The notes: generated by a model not told the origin, from the letters alone. Shown: positions 18,468 to 28,757, counted from the stretch's first letter. The stretch is DNA of 64,000 bases from Dyella silvae (GCF_026421305.1 NZ_JAPJBQ010000002.1:310001-374000), one strand, 5' to 3'. Made by a program: numbers and translations.

Positions 18468-20543
18468 TCAATGGGTGCTCACATTGGCCAGTGCCACGTA
18501 TGGCTCCTCGTGCGCGGTCGGATGGTTAATACCCCATGCCCTCACGATCGCCCGGATGGCGAAGCCCAGCATGGTCAGAATCAACACGATGAAGATGCCG
18601 GTAAGTGCGGCATCCACATAGTTGTTGGTGATGATGCGCTGCATTTCCTCAGCGGTCTTGGCAGGCGCCAGCAACTTGCCATCGGCGGCGGCCTGCGCGT
18701 ACTTCTGCGCAGCGGCGGAGAAGCTGATCGGGCCGGTGAGCTTTTCAAAGCCGGCGGTCAGCGTACACACCACCAGCCAGCACGCCGGGATACCCGGCAC
18801 CCACACGTAGCGCTCGCGCTTGAGCTTCACCGTCACCACGGTGGCCAGCATCAGCGCCACGGCTGCCAGCATTTGGTTGGCGATACCGAATAGTGGCCAT
18901 AGCGTATTGATGCCACCCAGCGGATCGACGGCGCCCTGATACAAGAAGTAACCCCACAGGCCGACGCAGATCGCGGTGGCAAGCAGGTTGCCAGTCCACG
19001 ACTCGGTGTGTTGCAGCGGTTTGGATACCAGGCCAGCGATCTCCTGGATCATGAAGCGGCCCACGCGTGTGCCAGCGTCGACCGTCGTGAGGATGAACAG
19101 CGCTTCGAACAAGATCGCGTAGTGGTACCAGAACGCCATCATGCCTTCGCCCGGAATGATGCCGTGCAGCAGCTGCGCCATGCCCACTGCCAGGGTCGGC
19201 GCGCCACCTGCGCGACTGAGAATGCTCGATTCACCGATGTTCTTGGCGGTGTTGAGCAGCTCATCGGGCGTCACCACAAAACCCCACTGGCTGATGGCGG
19301 TGGCAGCGTCCTGCGCCGTCGTGCCGATCAGTGCGGAAGGCGAGTTCATGGCGAAGTACACGCCCGGGTGCAGCGAGGATGCAGCGACCAGCGCCATGAT
19401 GGCGACGAAGGCCTCCATCAACATGCCGCCGTAACCCACCATGCGTGCTTCGCCTTCGCTGGCCAGCAGTTTCGGTGTGGTGCCCGACGCAATAATCGAG
19501 TGCCAGCCCGATACCGCGCCGCAGGCGATGGTGATGAACAGGAAGGGGAACAGGTTGCCCTGGAAGACCGGACCCGTGCCATCGATGAACTTGGTGACGG
19601 CAGGCATCTGCAGCGTCGGCGCGGCCAGGAAGATGGCCAGCGCCAGCAACATGATGGTGCCGATCTTGAGGAAGGTGGACAGGTAGTCGCGCGGCGCCAG
19701 CAGCAGCCACACCGGCAGCACTGACGCGCAGAAACCGTAGGCAATCAGCAACCAGGCCAGCGCCTTGGCGTCGAAGTTGAATGCGGCAGACCACACGGCC
19801 GAGTCGGCGACGTACTTGCCGGCCCAGATCGACAGCAGCAGCAGGGCCAGACCGATGATCGACACTTCGAGAATCTTGCCCGGGCGCAGCCAGCGCAGAT
19901 AAATGCCCATCAGCAGCGCAATCGGAATCGTGGCGGCCACCGTAAACGTACCCCACGGGCTATGCGTCAGCGCCTTGACTACCACCAGCGCCAGCACGGC
20001 CAGCACGATCATCATCAGCACCAACACGCCAAACATGGCGACCACGCCAGCCACCGGCCCCAGCTCGTCGCGCAGCATGTTGCCCAGCGAACGGCCGTCG
20101 CGGCGCACCGAAAGCCCGAGAATCATGAAGTCCTGGACGGCGCCAGCAAACACCACGCCGAACAGGATCCACAACGTACCCGGCAGATAACCCATCTGCG
20201 CCGCCAGCACGGGGCCCACCAGCGGGCCGGCGCCGGCGATAGCCGCAAAGTGGTGGCCGAACACCACCCATTTGTCAGTCGGTACGTAGTCCAGGCCGTC
20301 GTTGCGCAACACGGCCGGCGTCGCCCGGCTCGGGTCCATGCGCAGCACGCTTTCGTTGATGAACTTGCCGTAGAAGCGGTAGCCGATCACAAACACCGCA
20401 ATCGCGGCGGCGACCAACCAGATGGCATTGATGGGCTCGCCGCGGCGCAGGGCAACGACGCCCAGGCACCACGCACCCACAATGGCGATGGCAGCCCACA
20501 GCAACTTGCCTGCGGGACTTGGTTTGACGACGGCGGTATGCAT
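18468..20543 (-). CDS. cstA: Carbon starvation protein A, peptide/pyruvate transporter
   Basis: A 691-residue polytopic membrane protein of the CstA family, with roughly 16-18 transmembrane helices. It imports peptides and/or pyruvate when carbon is scarce. Family blocks seen are [63 protein letters not shown], the AGAVQDFM loop and [15 protein letters not shown] set the start at 20543 (MHTAVVK). The AGGAG motif is 8 nt away from that ATG but only 2 nt from the ATG at 20549. It is transcribed divergently from def with about 200 bp between. In E. coli the homologue is CRP-dependent; no clear CRP site was identified here. Confidence 0.93.
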   Translation of the reverse strand: MHTAVVKPSPAGKLLWAAIAIVGAWCLGVVALRRGEPINAIWLVAAAIAVFVIGYRFYGKFINESVLRMDPSRATPAVLRNDGLDYVPTDKWVVFGHHFAAIAGAGPLVGPVLAAQMGYLPGTLWILFGVVFAGAVQDFMILGLSVRRDGRSLGNMLRDELGPVAGVVAMFGVLVLMMIVLAVLALVVVKALTHSPWGTFTVAATIPIALLMGIYLRWLRPGKILEVSIIGLALLLLSIWAGKYVADSAVWSAAFNFDAKALAWLLIAYGFCASVLPVWLLLAPRDYLSTFLKIGTIMLLALAIFLAAPTLQMPAVTKFIDGTGPVFQGNLFPFLFITIACGAVSGWHSIIASGTTPKLLASEGEARMVGYGGMLMEAFVAIMALVAASSLHPGVYFAMNSPSALIGTTAQDAATAISQWGFVVTPDELLNTAKNIGESSILSRAGGAPTLAVGMAQLLHGIIPGEGMMAFWYHYAILFEALFILTTVDAGTRVGRFMIQEIAGLVSKPLQHTESWTGNLLATAICVGLWGYFLYQGAVDPLGGINTLWPLFGIANQMLAAVALMLATVVTVKLKRERYVWVPGIPACWLVVCTLTAGFEKLTGPISFSAAAQKYAQAAADGKLLAPAKTAEEMQRIITNNYVDAALTGIFIVLILTMLGFAIRAIVRAWGINHPTAHEEPYVALANVSTH

Positions 20544-20747
20544 ACGCATGGCTCCTGGACAGTCCCGGTCAAGGGTCGTCCCGGATCGTCCCGGGGGTCA
20601 ATGCCATTATGCGCCGGGCAACATTATCCATTGGTCGAATACCTGCCCGGCCGAGGCACACGCACCCGACATGCGGCCGCGCGTACACTTGCTGGCGTGG
20701 CGACGCCCTCATACGTGCGCCAAGTGGATGAACAGGCGAGGTTTTTC

Positions 20748-21287
20748 ATGATTCGCGAAATTCTGAAGATGGGTGATCCGCGGCTGCTGCGGGTGGCGCC
20801 CCCGGTACCCGATGCGATGTTCGGCACGGCCGAGCTCGACGCGCTGATCGCTGACATGTTCGACACCATGCACGATGCCGGCGGCGTCGGTCTGGCTGCT
20901 CCGCAGATCGGCGTGGACCTGCAGCTGGTGATCTTTGGCTTCGACTCCTCGGAACGCTATCCCGACGCGCCCGCCGTGCCGCGCACCATCCTGCTCAATC
21001 CGGCGATTACCCCGTTGTCACAGGACATGGACGAGGGCTGGGAAGGGTGCCTGTCCGTGCCCGGCCTGCGTGGCGCGGTGAACCGCTACACCTTGATTCG
21101 CTATCAGGGGCTGGATCCGAAAGGGGCGCACATTGACCGCACCGCAGAGGGGTTTCATGCGCGAGTGGTGCAGCATGAGTGTGATCACCTGATCGGGCGT
21201 TTGTATCCTTCGCGAATTACGGATTTCAGCAAGTTCGGGTTTACCGAGGTGCTGTTCCCGGGGATGGATGCAGGGGCGGATGAATAG
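20748..21287 (+). CDS. def: Peptide deformylase
   Basis: A 179-residue metalloenzyme that removes the formyl group from the N-terminal Met of nascent proteins. The three motifs are complete: [11 protein letters not shown] (45-55), EGCLSVPG with metal ligand Cys101, and QHECDHLIG with ligands His143 and His147 and catalytic Glu144. The start at 20748 ([14 protein letters not shown]) has GAGG 6-7 nt upstream. The long upstream extension of the frame has no family support. It is not next to fmt, unlike the common def-fmt pair, and carries a C-terminal extension after residue 155, so it may be a second deformylase. Confidence 0.93.
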   Translation: MIREILKMGDPRLLRVAPPVPDAMFGTAELDALIADMFDTMHDAGGVGLAAPQIGVDLQLVIFGFDSSERYPDAPAVPRTILLNPAITPLSQDMDEGWEGCLSVPGLRGAVNRYTLIRYQGLDPKGAHIDRTAEGFHARVVQHECDHLIGRLYPSRITDFSKFGFTEVLFPGMDAGADE

Positions 21288-21294
21288 CCTTTTG

Positions 21295-21453
21295 CTCCCT
21301 CTCCCCTGCGGGGAGAGGGTTGGGGTGAGGGGACAATCTAGCCTCACCGCTCCATAGGAGCCGTCACCTCGGCTTGCTCTGTGGTGAAGAGCAGAAGCGT
21401 TACCGCGAGCACCCGCCCCTCACCCCGGCCCTCTCCCCAGAGGGGAGAGGGAG
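21295..21453. repeat. Inverted pair of CTCTCCCC-type palindromic repeats (family A)
   Basis: Two copies of a 40-45 bp repeat in opposite orientation (21295-21339 and 21416-21453), each a hairpin of the type CTCTCCCC...GGGGAGAG followed by GGGGTGAGGGG. They lie in the 324-bp gap between def and the OPT transporter gene. Four more copies occur in the window: 33092-33137, 33191-33228 (also an inverted pair), 38588-38633 and 50634-50679. They probably form REP/REPIN-like structures. Confidence 0.8.
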
Positions 21454-21611
21454 AAGTGGGGCACTGCGGAAAGCGCCCCCGAACCATTGCGTATCCCCGC
21501 ATTTCCAGCAACCCTACGCGCTGGCCTGCCGCACCTGGCACCGGCCGCTGTATCCACGTCGCCCACGGGGCGGCCATTCTGGGGAATCATCACTATGACG
21601 GGCATGAACTC

Positions 21612-23627
21612 GTGAGCGGCAACCATCCCGGCACGGAGTCGCGCAAAGAGTTGACCGTACGCGGTCTCATCCTGGGCGTCATCATCACGGTGGTGTTCAC
21701 CGCGGCCAACGTCTTCTTCGGCCTCAAAGCCGGCCTCACTTTCGCCACGTCGATTCCGGCGGCGGTGATTTCGATGGCATTGCTGCGCGGGTTCAAGGAC
21801 TCGACCATCCAGGAAAACAACGTCGTGCAGACGATCGCGTCGGCGGCGGGCACGCTGTCCTCGATCATCTTTGTGCTGCCCGGCATGATCATGATTGGCT
21901 GGTGGGCCGATTTCCCGTTCTGGACCTCGTTCGCGGTGTGCGCGCTGGGCGGCATCCTGGGCGTGATGTATTCCATCCCGCTGCGCCGCGCTCTGGTGAC
22001 CGATACCGACCTGCCGTATCCGGAAGGTCTGGCCTGCGCCGAAGTGCTGAAGGTCGGCAGTGGCGACGAGGCGGATGCCAATAGCGTGGAAGAGGGTCGT
22101 GCCGGCCTGCTCGCTGTGTTGTGGGGTTCCATCGTCTCGGCAGTATTCGCCGTGGTGGTCGCCACGCAGGTGTTCGCGTCGGATTTCGTGCGCAACTTCA
22201 AGGTCAACGACAAGGGCGGGGTCAGCGGTTTCGATTTCGGCCTCTCGTTCGCGCTGTTTGCGATCGGCCACCTCGTGGGTATCTCGGTGGGTATCGCGAT
22301 GCTTATTGGCGCGCTCATCGGCTGGGGCTGGGGCGTGCCGCATTACTCGGTGCTGGGCGATATGTCGGCCTCGGTGGCGGATCTGGCCAACGCCACGTGG
22401 AGCCATAAGGTGCGCTTCGTCGGCGCGGGTGCCATTGGTGTTTCCGCCATCTGGACGCTGGCCAAACTGGTGAAGCCGGTCATCAGCGGACTCACGTCCG
22501 CGATGGCCGCCTCCCGCGTGCGCAAGGCCGGCAAGGCAGACACATTGCCGCGCACCGAGCGCGATATTCCCATCGGCATCGTTGGCCTGATCACGCTGGC
22601 CTGCTTTATTCCGATTGGCTGGCTGCTTGGCTATTTCGGCACCACCGCCGGTCTTGGCGACCACGTGGCGGTGCTGGCCATTGGTGGTGTGGCCTTTGTG
22701 GTGCTGATGGGCTTCTTCGTGTCCACCGTGTGCGGCTACATGGCGGGCCTGATCGGTTCATCTAACAGCCCGCTGTCGGGCGTGGGCATCCTGGTTGTCA
22801 TTGCCGCCGCGCTACTGCTGGTGGCTTTCGTGAAGCCGCACGTGGGGCCGGAAGAGGGCAAAGCGCTGGTGGCGTTTGCGCTGTTCATCACCTCGGTGGT
22901 GTTTACCGTGGCGGCCATCGCCAATAACAACCTCCAGGATCTGAAGACCGGCCAGCTGGTCGACGCTACGCCGTGGCGTCAGCAGGTGGCGCTGGTGATC
23001 GGCGTGGTGGCCGGTGCCGCCGTGATTCCGCCGGTGCTGGACCTGCTCAACAAGGCCTACGGTTTCGTCGGCGTGGCAGGCGCCGGTGCGCATGCACTGC
23101 CGGCGCCACAGGCCGGCCTGATCTCCGCGCTGGCTCAAGGCGTGATCACCAACAACATCGACTGGAACCTGATCATCACGGGTATCTGGATCGGTGTGGC
23201 GATCATCGTGATCGACGAAGTCCTGCGACGTACCACCAAGCGCCTGAGCATGCCGCCGCTCGCCGTCGGCCTGGGCATCTATTTGCCGACCGTGAGCACC
23301 TTGATGGTGGTGGTGGGTTCCATCGTCGGCTGGTATTTCGACCGTCGCGCCGATCGCTCGGCCCGGCCCGAAACGACCAAACAGCTCGGTGTGCTGCTCG
23401 CTTCGGGTCTGATCGTGGGCGAGAGCATCATCGGCGTGCTGATTGCCGCCCTTGTCGCCTTTGCCGACAAGCTGGGCTTCAGCAATCAGCAGTATCCGTT
23501 GTCGCTGGTCGGTCCGGGCTTCGCGGATGCCGCCGAGTGGATCGGCGGCATCGCCTTCGCGGCCATCGTGTTCGTGATGTACCGCTGGGTGGCTCGCATG
23601 GCCAACGGGTTGAACAACAAGCACTAA
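21612..23627 (+). CDS. OPT family oligopeptide transporter
   Basis: A 671-residue transporter of the oligopeptide transporter (OPT) superfamily with about 14-16 transmembrane helices. It probably imports peptides or metal-peptide complexes. Typical segments are SRKELTVRGLILGVIITVVFTAANVFFGLKAGLTFATSIPAAVISMALLR at the start, NNVVQTIASAAGTL, LPYPEGLACAEVLKVG and YLPTVSTLMVVVGSIVGW. I propose a GTG start at 21612 (MSGNHPGTES), because the frame upstream runs through a repeat. A 6-codon frame, ATG at 21595 to TGA at 21613-21615, overlaps the GTG and has a better ribosome-binding site (GGGGAA). This suggests either translational coupling or a short N-terminal frameshift. Confidence 0.87.
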   Translation: MSGNHPGTESRKELTVRGLILGVIITVVFTAANVFFGLKAGLTFATSIPAAVISMALLRGFKDSTIQENNVVQTIASAAGTLSSIIFVLPGMIMIGWWADFPFWTSFAVCALGGILGVMYSIPLRRALVTDTDLPYPEGLACAEVLKVGSGDEADANSVEEGRAGLLAVLWGSIVSAVFAVVVATQVFASDFVRNFKVNDKGGVSGFDFGLSFALFAIGHLVGISVGIAMLIGALIGWGWGVPHYSVLGDMSASVADLANATWSHKVRFVGAGAIGVSAIWTLAKLVKPVISGLTSAMAASRVRKAGKADTLPRTERDIPIGIVGLITLACFIPIGWLLGYFGTTAGLGDHVAVLAIGGVAFVVLMGFFVSTVCGYMAGLIGSSNSPLSGVGILVVIAAALLLVAFVKPHVGPEEGKALVAFALFITSVVFTVAAIANNNLQDLKTGQLVDATPWRQQVALVIGVVAGAAVIPPVLDLLNKAYGFVGVAGAGAHALPAPQAGLISALAQGVITNNIDWNLIITGIWIGVAIIVIDEVLRRTTKRLSMPPLAVGLGIYLPTVSTLMVVVGSIVGWYFDRRADRSARPETTKQLGVLLASGLIVGESIIGVLIAALVAFADKLGFSNQQYPLSLVGPGFADAAEWIGGIAFAAIVFVMYRWVARMANGLNNKH

Positions 23628-23773
23628 GGCAGAGGGTCGCGGCCTACCTGAAGCGGCCGCGACCAAATGTCATGCCCACGTGCCACGATCGAACAGGAAT
23701 GCGCCTTGACCGGCTATCCTAGGCGGTCGCAGCGAAAGTCCTGCGCGCTGGTCGATGTGGAGGCGGTAACCGC

Positions 23774-26380
23774 GTGGTAGAGCAGACAGGGGCGGAGGCC
23801 CCGATTTCCGGTGACATGCTGGCTCGTCCTGGCCTGATGGTCAGGTTGCGTCGGCTCGCCGGTCCGCTGCTTTCGGTGGCCATGCTGTGCCTGGCGCTGT
23901 GGGCGCTGCACCGCCTTGCCAGCGAGGTGAGCTACCGCGAGGTCGCGCGCTACGTTCATGGCCTGGAGAATTACCGCGTTGCGCTGGCCGTGCTGCTCAC
24001 GGCCGGCAGTTATGGGGTGATGATCCTGTACGACTGGTTCGGGCTGGCCTACATAGGCAAGCGCCTGCCGGGTCCCCAGGTCAGCCTTATCTCGTTTATC
24101 AGCTACGCCTTCAGCAATGCGCTGGGCATGGCGCTGCTGATTTCCGGCTCGATTCGCTACCGCTTCTACATCCAGGCCGGGCTCTCCACGGCTGAAGTGG
24201 CGAAGGTGGTGGTGTATTGCACGCTCAGCTTCTGGTTGGGCTTGTCTGCACTCACCGGCGTGACACTGCTGCTGGTACCCGTGCCCGGCTATCTGCCGCT
24301 GGCGAGCTGGCGTATTCCGGTAGCCAGCGTGTTCACCCTGATTCCTCTGTTGTGGCTGGTCGGCAACCGGTTGCTGCGCCGGCCGCTGCGCGTCTGGCGC
24401 TGGCGTTTGAGCCTGCCGTCCACGCTGGTCGCTGCGCGCCAGATTCTGGTGGGGGCGGTGGACTGGGGGCTGGCTGCGTACGTGTTGTACCTGCTGATGC
24501 CCAACCAGGTGGATACCGGTTTCGGGCATTTCCTGGCGATCTTTGTGCTCGCGCAGATTGCCGGTCTGGTAAGCCATGTGCCCGGTGGGCTGGGTGTGTT
24601 CGAGGCGGTGATGTTGGCCGGCTTCGGCGCCGAGGGAAACCAGGGCCTGGAAGCGCCCATTCTTGGCGCGTTGGCGGCCTATCGCCTGATCTACTACTTC
24701 CTGCCGCTGTGCGCCGCCACCATCGTGGTACTGGTACGCGAAGCGCGCGGACTGCGCAGCAAGGCGTTGCTGGCACCGTGGTTCACGGGTCTGCTGCCGC
24801 CTTTCTTTGCTGGCCTGACGTTGGTGTCGGGCGCGGTGCTGTTGTTCTCCGGCGCGACTTCGGCGCTGCCAGCGCGCATGGCGATCCTGCGCGACGTGCT
24901 GCCCCTCGCGGTGCTGGAAGTGTCCCACTTCCTCTCCAGCGTGGTCGGCATGATGCTGCTGATTCTCGCGCGTGGTCTGCAGCGCCGTCTGGATGCGGCC
25001 TATGTGCTGACCCTGGTGTTGCTGGTGTTGGGCGCGGTGCTGTCGCTGCTCAAAGGCATCGACTACGAAGAAGCCATTCTGTTGTCTTTGCTCGCGCTCG
25101 CGCTGGCGCCGGCACATCAGCTGTTCTACCGCCGCGCCTCACTGTTCAGCGCGAGCTTCTCCTGGGGCTGGATCATCGCCATCGTGGCGGTGCTGGTCTG
25201 CGCCGGCTGGCTGGTGGGCTTCAGCTACAAGCACGTGGAATACAGCAACAACCTGTGGTGGGAATTCAGCTTCTACCACGGTGGTGCGCCGCGCGCGTTG
25301 CGAGCGCTGGTAGGCGCGTCAGCGGTGGGGTTGCTGTTTGCGCTGGCCAATCTGATCCGTCCGGCGCGGCCGCATCTGCAGTTGCCGGGCGAGACGGAGT
25401 TGCAGAAGGCGTTGCCGCTGATCAAGCAGTACACCTCGGCACAGGCGCATCTCGCGCTGATGGGTGACAAGACGTTGTTGTTCGACACCGAAGGCAAGGC
25501 CTTCATCATGTACGACGTCGAAGGGCGCAGCTGGGTGGCGATGGGCGATCCCGTGGGCGACGACGAAACCGCGCGCCGCGAACTGGTGTGGACCTTCCGC
25601 GACCAGTGCGAACGCGCGGGTGGCTGGCCGCTGTTCTACCAGGTGCGTCCGGAGGATCTGGACCTCTATCTCGAAGCGGGTATGAACCTGCTCAAGATCG
25701 GTGAAGAAGCGCGCGTGGAACTGGCCACCTTCAATCTCGACGGCAAGTCCAAGAAGGTGTTGCGCAACACCATCAACAAGCTCACCCGCGACGGCATGCG
25801 CCTGGAGATTGTGTCGGCCGAATCGGTAACGGCATTGATGCCCCGGCTCAAGAAAATCTCCGACGCGTGGATGCGCGACAAGGGTGTGCGCGAGAAGGGC
25901 TTCTCGCTGGGCACTTTCGATCCGCGCTATCTCGAGCGCACGCCGATGGCGCTGGTGTGGCAGGGCGAGGAGCTGGTGGCATTCGCCAACCTGTTCCTCA
26001 CCGACAACATGGAAGAAGCCTCGCTGGACCTGATGCGTCACGTGCCTGACGGCACGGCCGGCGTCATGGACTTCATGTTCATTGAGCTGATGCAGTGGTC
26101 CAGGCAGCAAGGCTACCGCTGGTTCAATCTCGGCATGGCGCCGTTCTCGGGCCTGCAGAATCGTCGTAGTGCGCCGTTGTGGAGCCGCCTGGGTGCGATG
26201 CTGTTTGGTCGTGGCGAGCGGTTCTACAACTTCCGGGGGCTGCACAAATACAAGGATAAATTCGATCCCGTGTGGGAGCCGCGCTATCTCGCGGTACCTA
26301 ATGGCATCGCGTTGCCGCTGGTGTTCGCCAATGTGGCGAGCCTCATTTCGGGTGGACTTTCGGGCATGGTGCGCCGTTGA
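23774..26380 (+). CDS. mprF: MprF-like bifunctional aminoacyl-phosphatidylglycerol synthase/flippase
   Basis: An 868-residue inner-membrane protein. Residues about 20-530 are a polytopic flippase domain (some 13-14 helices, including HVPGGLGVFEAVML). Residues about 540-868 are the cytosolic DUF2156 GNAT-fold transferase, with DPVGDDETARRELVW, KSKKVLRNTINKL and NLGMAPFSGLQNR. The family moves Lys or Ala from aminoacyl-tRNA to phosphatidylglycerol and flips the product, lowering surface charge and giving resistance to cationic peptides. The amino acid used cannot be told from sequence. The start is GTG at 23774, with ATG at 23816 an alternative. The stop overlaps the TTG start of the downstream acvB-like gene. 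Confidence 0.9.
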   Translation: MVEQTGAEAPISGDMLARPGLMVRLRRLAGPLLSVAMLCLALWALHRLASEVSYREVARYVHGLENYRVALAVLLTAGSYGVMILYDWFGLAYIGKRLPGPQVSLISFISYAFSNALGMALLISGSIRYRFYIQAGLSTAEVAKVVVYCTLSFWLGLSALTGVTLLLVPVPGYLPLASWRIPVASVFTLIPLLWLVGNRLLRRPLRVWRWRLSLPSTLVAARQILVGAVDWGLAAYVLYLLMPNQVDTGFGHFLAIFVLAQIAGLVSHVPGGLGVFEAVMLAGFGAEGNQGLEAPILGALAAYRLIYYFLPLCAATIVVLVREARGLRSKALLAPWFTGLLPPFFAGLTLVSGAVLLFSGATSALPARMAILRDVLPLAVLEVSHFLSSVVGMMLLILARGLQRRLDAAYVLTLVLLVLGAVLSLLKGIDYEEAILLSLLALALAPAHQLFYRRASLFSASFSWGWIIAIVAVLVCAGWLVGFSYKHVEYSNNLWWEFSFYHGGAPRALRALVGASAVGLLFALANLIRPARPHLQLPGETELQKALPLIKQYTSAQAHLALMGDKTLLFDTEGKAFIMYDVEGRSWVAMGDPVGDDETARRELVWTFRDQCERAGGWPLFYQVRPEDLDLYLEAGMNLLKIGEEARVELATFNLDGKSKKVLRNTINKLTRDGMRLEIVSAESVTALMPRLKKISDAWMRDKGVREKGFSLGTFDPRYLERTPMALVWQGEELVAFANLFLTDNMEEASLDLMRHVPDGTAGVMDFMFIELMQWSRQQGYRWFNLGMAPFSGLQNRRSAPLWSRLGAMLFGRGERFYNFRGLHKYKDKFDPVWEPRYLAVPNGIALPLVFANVASLISGGLSGMVRR

Positions 26381-27162
26381 AACGATTCTTCAAGTGGTTT
26401 GCTGTCGTACTTTTGATCGCCGCTGCCGTGGGTCTGTGGGCCTGGCAGCCGTGGCACCACGCCTCGCTGGATGAGTCGAGCATCCTCGTCGCGGTGAAAC
26501 CAGGCGTCACCCCGCTGCAGGGGCGCGACGATGTAGTCGCCGTGTTCTATTCCGGTGATGGCGGCTGGCGCGACCTGGACAAGTCGCTGGGCAAGATCAT
26601 TGCCGACCATGGCATTCCGGTCGTGGGCGTCAGCTTGCTGCAGTACTACTGGCGCGAGCGTTCCGCTGAAGATTCGGCCGCCGATCTCGATGCGCTGATA
26701 GCGCGCACGGTGGCCAACGGCGACAAGAAGCGCATCTGGCTTATCGGTTTCTCGTTCGGCGCGGATGTGCTGCCTTCCATCGTTGATAAGCTCAGTCCCG
26801 AGGGGCGTGCGCGCATCGCCCAGATCGTGATGCTCTCGCCGAGCAAGGACGTGAATTTCGAAATTGAAATGGAAGGCTATATGCGTGAGGGTTGGTGGAA
26901 GACCCACACGCAGGATTTCTTCCAGTGGCTTAACCCGGTGCACCACTTCGACGCCATGCCCCCGCTACTGGCGCTGGGTGGCCATCCGCCGGTGGCGTGT
27001 TACTACGGCATCAAAGACAAGGACGACACCATCTGTGCCGACCCCGGCCTGCCATCGTGGGTCAAGGTCATTGAGAAGACCGGCGACCATCACTTCGACT
27101 ACAACTACGAAGGGCTGGCGCAGCAGATGATTCGCGACCTGCCTGCCGCACCAGCGCATTGA
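26377..27162 (+). CDS. AcvB/VirJ-family serine hydrolase, likely aminoacyl-phosphatidylglycerol hydrolase
   Basis: A 261-residue alpha/beta hydrolase of the AcvB/VirJ family with an N-terminal signal or anchor segment (residues 5-25). It should act in the periplasm. The nucleophile elbow is GFSFG with Ser126, the likely catalytic His is His238 or His239 in TGDHHFDYNY, and DKDD near 214-217 may supply the acid. The TTG start at 26377 overlaps the mprF stop by 4 nt (TTGA). Characterised relatives (Agrobacterium AcvB, Pseudomonas PA0919) hydrolyse lysyl- or alanyl-phosphatidylglycerol made by the neighbouring synthase. The pair here would therefore make and remove the modification. A near-identical copy of the 3' end occurs at 28910-28945. 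Confidence 0.85.
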   Translation: MKRFFKWFAVVLLIAAAVGLWAWQPWHHASLDESSILVAVKPGVTPLQGRDDVVAVFYSGDGGWRDLDKSLGKIIADHGIPVVGVSLLQYYWRERSAEDSAADLDALIARTVANGDKKRIWLIGFSFGADVLPSIVDKLSPEGRARIAQIVMLSPSKDVNFEIEMEGYMREGWWKTHTQDFFQWLNPVHHFDAMPPLLALGGHPPVACYYGIKDKDDTICADPGLPSWVKVIEKTGDHHFDYNYEGLAQQMIRDLPAAPAH

Positions 27163-27172
27163 CGCCCGTTGT

Positions 27173-28381
27173 TCAGAGCTTGACTGTCATCTGCTTGCCC
27201 TGACGCTCGACCTGCAGCGTCAGTTCGCCGGCCGGAGCGTGGGCGAGCTGATGACGGATAGCTTCGATATCGACAGGTTCGACCGGCTTGCCGTTGACGG
27301 ACAGCAGAATGTCGTCAGATACGAGGCCTTGAGGAAGACCGTCGCGCGAAAGATGGGTTGAGCCAATCAGAAGGTGGCCATTTTCATAGCTCAGCTCTAC
27401 CAGTCGCACGGGCTTGGGATCATCGCGCGTAAAGTGCTTCGCGCTGAAACAGAACAGCATCTCGCTCGGTATGAAGGCGTAGCTGTCGAAGCGGGAAAGG
27501 AAGTTCATGCCGAGGGTGCTGCTTGCACCTTCTTTGCCGCCAAAGACTTGCAAACGGCCCAATGGCATGTTGCCCAGGTGCAGTCCATCGACGAGGTACG
27601 CGGCAGCTTCGTAGACACCGTTTCCGGAAAGCCGGGCGTACTTTCCGATCTCCTGCACGTTGCCGCCTTGCTCCTTGAATGTCTGGATGTGTTCCGGTGG
27701 GCTGGCGCTGAAGGAGCTGCCGGTGTCGATCGTCATCGGGCCGCCGTTGCCGTTCGCAAACAGGATATTGAGGAAGGGGCTGCTGCCGAATGCGTCACCG
27801 TAGGGAGCGCATTGCTCATATCCCGCCGTGGATGGCGGTTGGCTCCACACGGTCAGCGTGTGGCGGATATTGTCGAAGCCCCAGTTGAGTTGGCGAAAGG
27901 CGTTTGCACCCAGCAGGCCATCCACATGTGCGCCGTAGGCCATGTCAACGGTCGAAAGGTCCAGGCCGATCCACGGTACGCTGCCCGAAATGGGGTGTGA
28001 GCCGACCAGGATGGGCTTGGATTGCCAGAACAGGACTTGCTCCTGATTCAGCGCCGAGCCGTCAATGACGTTAAGTCCACCCACATAGTCGCGAAAATAT
28101 TCTGGAACCTCTTTATTGGGTACGCGCTGGGTTATCGCAGCAGCGCTGTGGTTGTCGATGAACGTGTATGGCGCTCCTGTGTCGAGGATGAAATGGTACG
28201 GCCTGCCATCAATGGTGACGGGTACCAAGGGCTGCGCATAGGAGCGCAGGGTGGTTGTCAGAATGGGATCACTCGCAGCGGTGGATGCCGTGGATGGTTG
28301 GTCCCCTGGCGATGACGTGCATGCCGTTACCATCCATGCGAAGGCAAGCGGTAGCGCCACAAGAGGCGTTTTCCTTGACAT
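27173..28381 (-). CDS. Lipoprotein with two retropepsin-like domains and a PDZ-like tail
   Basis: A 402-residue exported protein. The start at 28381 gives a lipoprotein signal peptide with a lipobox ending at Cys21 (WMVTAC). Two aspartyl-protease half-sites are visible, LDTGAPYT (Asp67) and IDTGSSFS (Asp219), each in a retropepsin-like domain. Residues about 320-402 resemble a PDZ domain (GLVSDDILLSVNGKPVEPVDIEAI). Such two-domain aspartyl protease/PDZ proteins are known in proteobacteria, but their substrates are generally unknown. It is convergent with acvB, 10 bp away. The frame runs to 28483, but the signal peptide decides the start. Confidence 0.8.
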   Translation of the reverse strand: MSRKTPLVALPLAFAWMVTACTSSPGDQPSTASTAASDPILTTTLRSYAQPLVPVTIDGRPYHFILDTGAPYTFIDNHSAAAITQRVPNKEVPEYFRDYVGGLNVIDGSALNQEQVLFWQSKPILVGSHPISGSVPWIGLDLSTVDMAYGAHVDGLLGANAFRQLNWGFDNIRHTLTVWSQPPSTAGYEQCAPYGDAFGSSPFLNILFANGNGGPMTIDTGSSFSASPPEHIQTFKEQGGNVQEIGKYARLSGNGVYEAAAYLVDGLHLGNMPLGRLQVFGGKEGASSTLGMNFLSRFDSYAFIPSEMLFCFSAKHFTRDDPKPVRLVELSYENGHLLIGSTHLSRDGLPQGLVSDDILLSVNGKPVEPVDIEAIRHQLAHAPAGELTLQVERQGKQMTVKL

Positions 28382-28757
28382 GTGATTGCGTCCTTTCGTT
28401 GTCAAAAGTGGTTGCAGGGCTCCATGTGCGGATTGAGATGCGAGCCCGGATGGAAGTAACAGCAAGTACCTATGTCTCGACAAAACGGCGGAAGGTGTAA
28501 GCGCGTATTCATCACCAGGCGTGTCCGGGCGGAGCTGCCATTTGATGGGAGCCCAGCACGACCCTTCGAGGTGTTGCAGGTTGTCTTGTCATCCGTGAGT
28601 GCCGCATTGCCAGTAGATCTTCAGCGGCATGCGTGGCTCGTTACCGATCGTGTTCTGTAGCGCAGGGTTGGCGGGGTGTCGTTGCCCTGTGTTTCCTATC
28701 GGGCGCACCCTCAAGTGAGACAAGCTCCCTATTAATTGGAGATGCCCGATACGTGGC

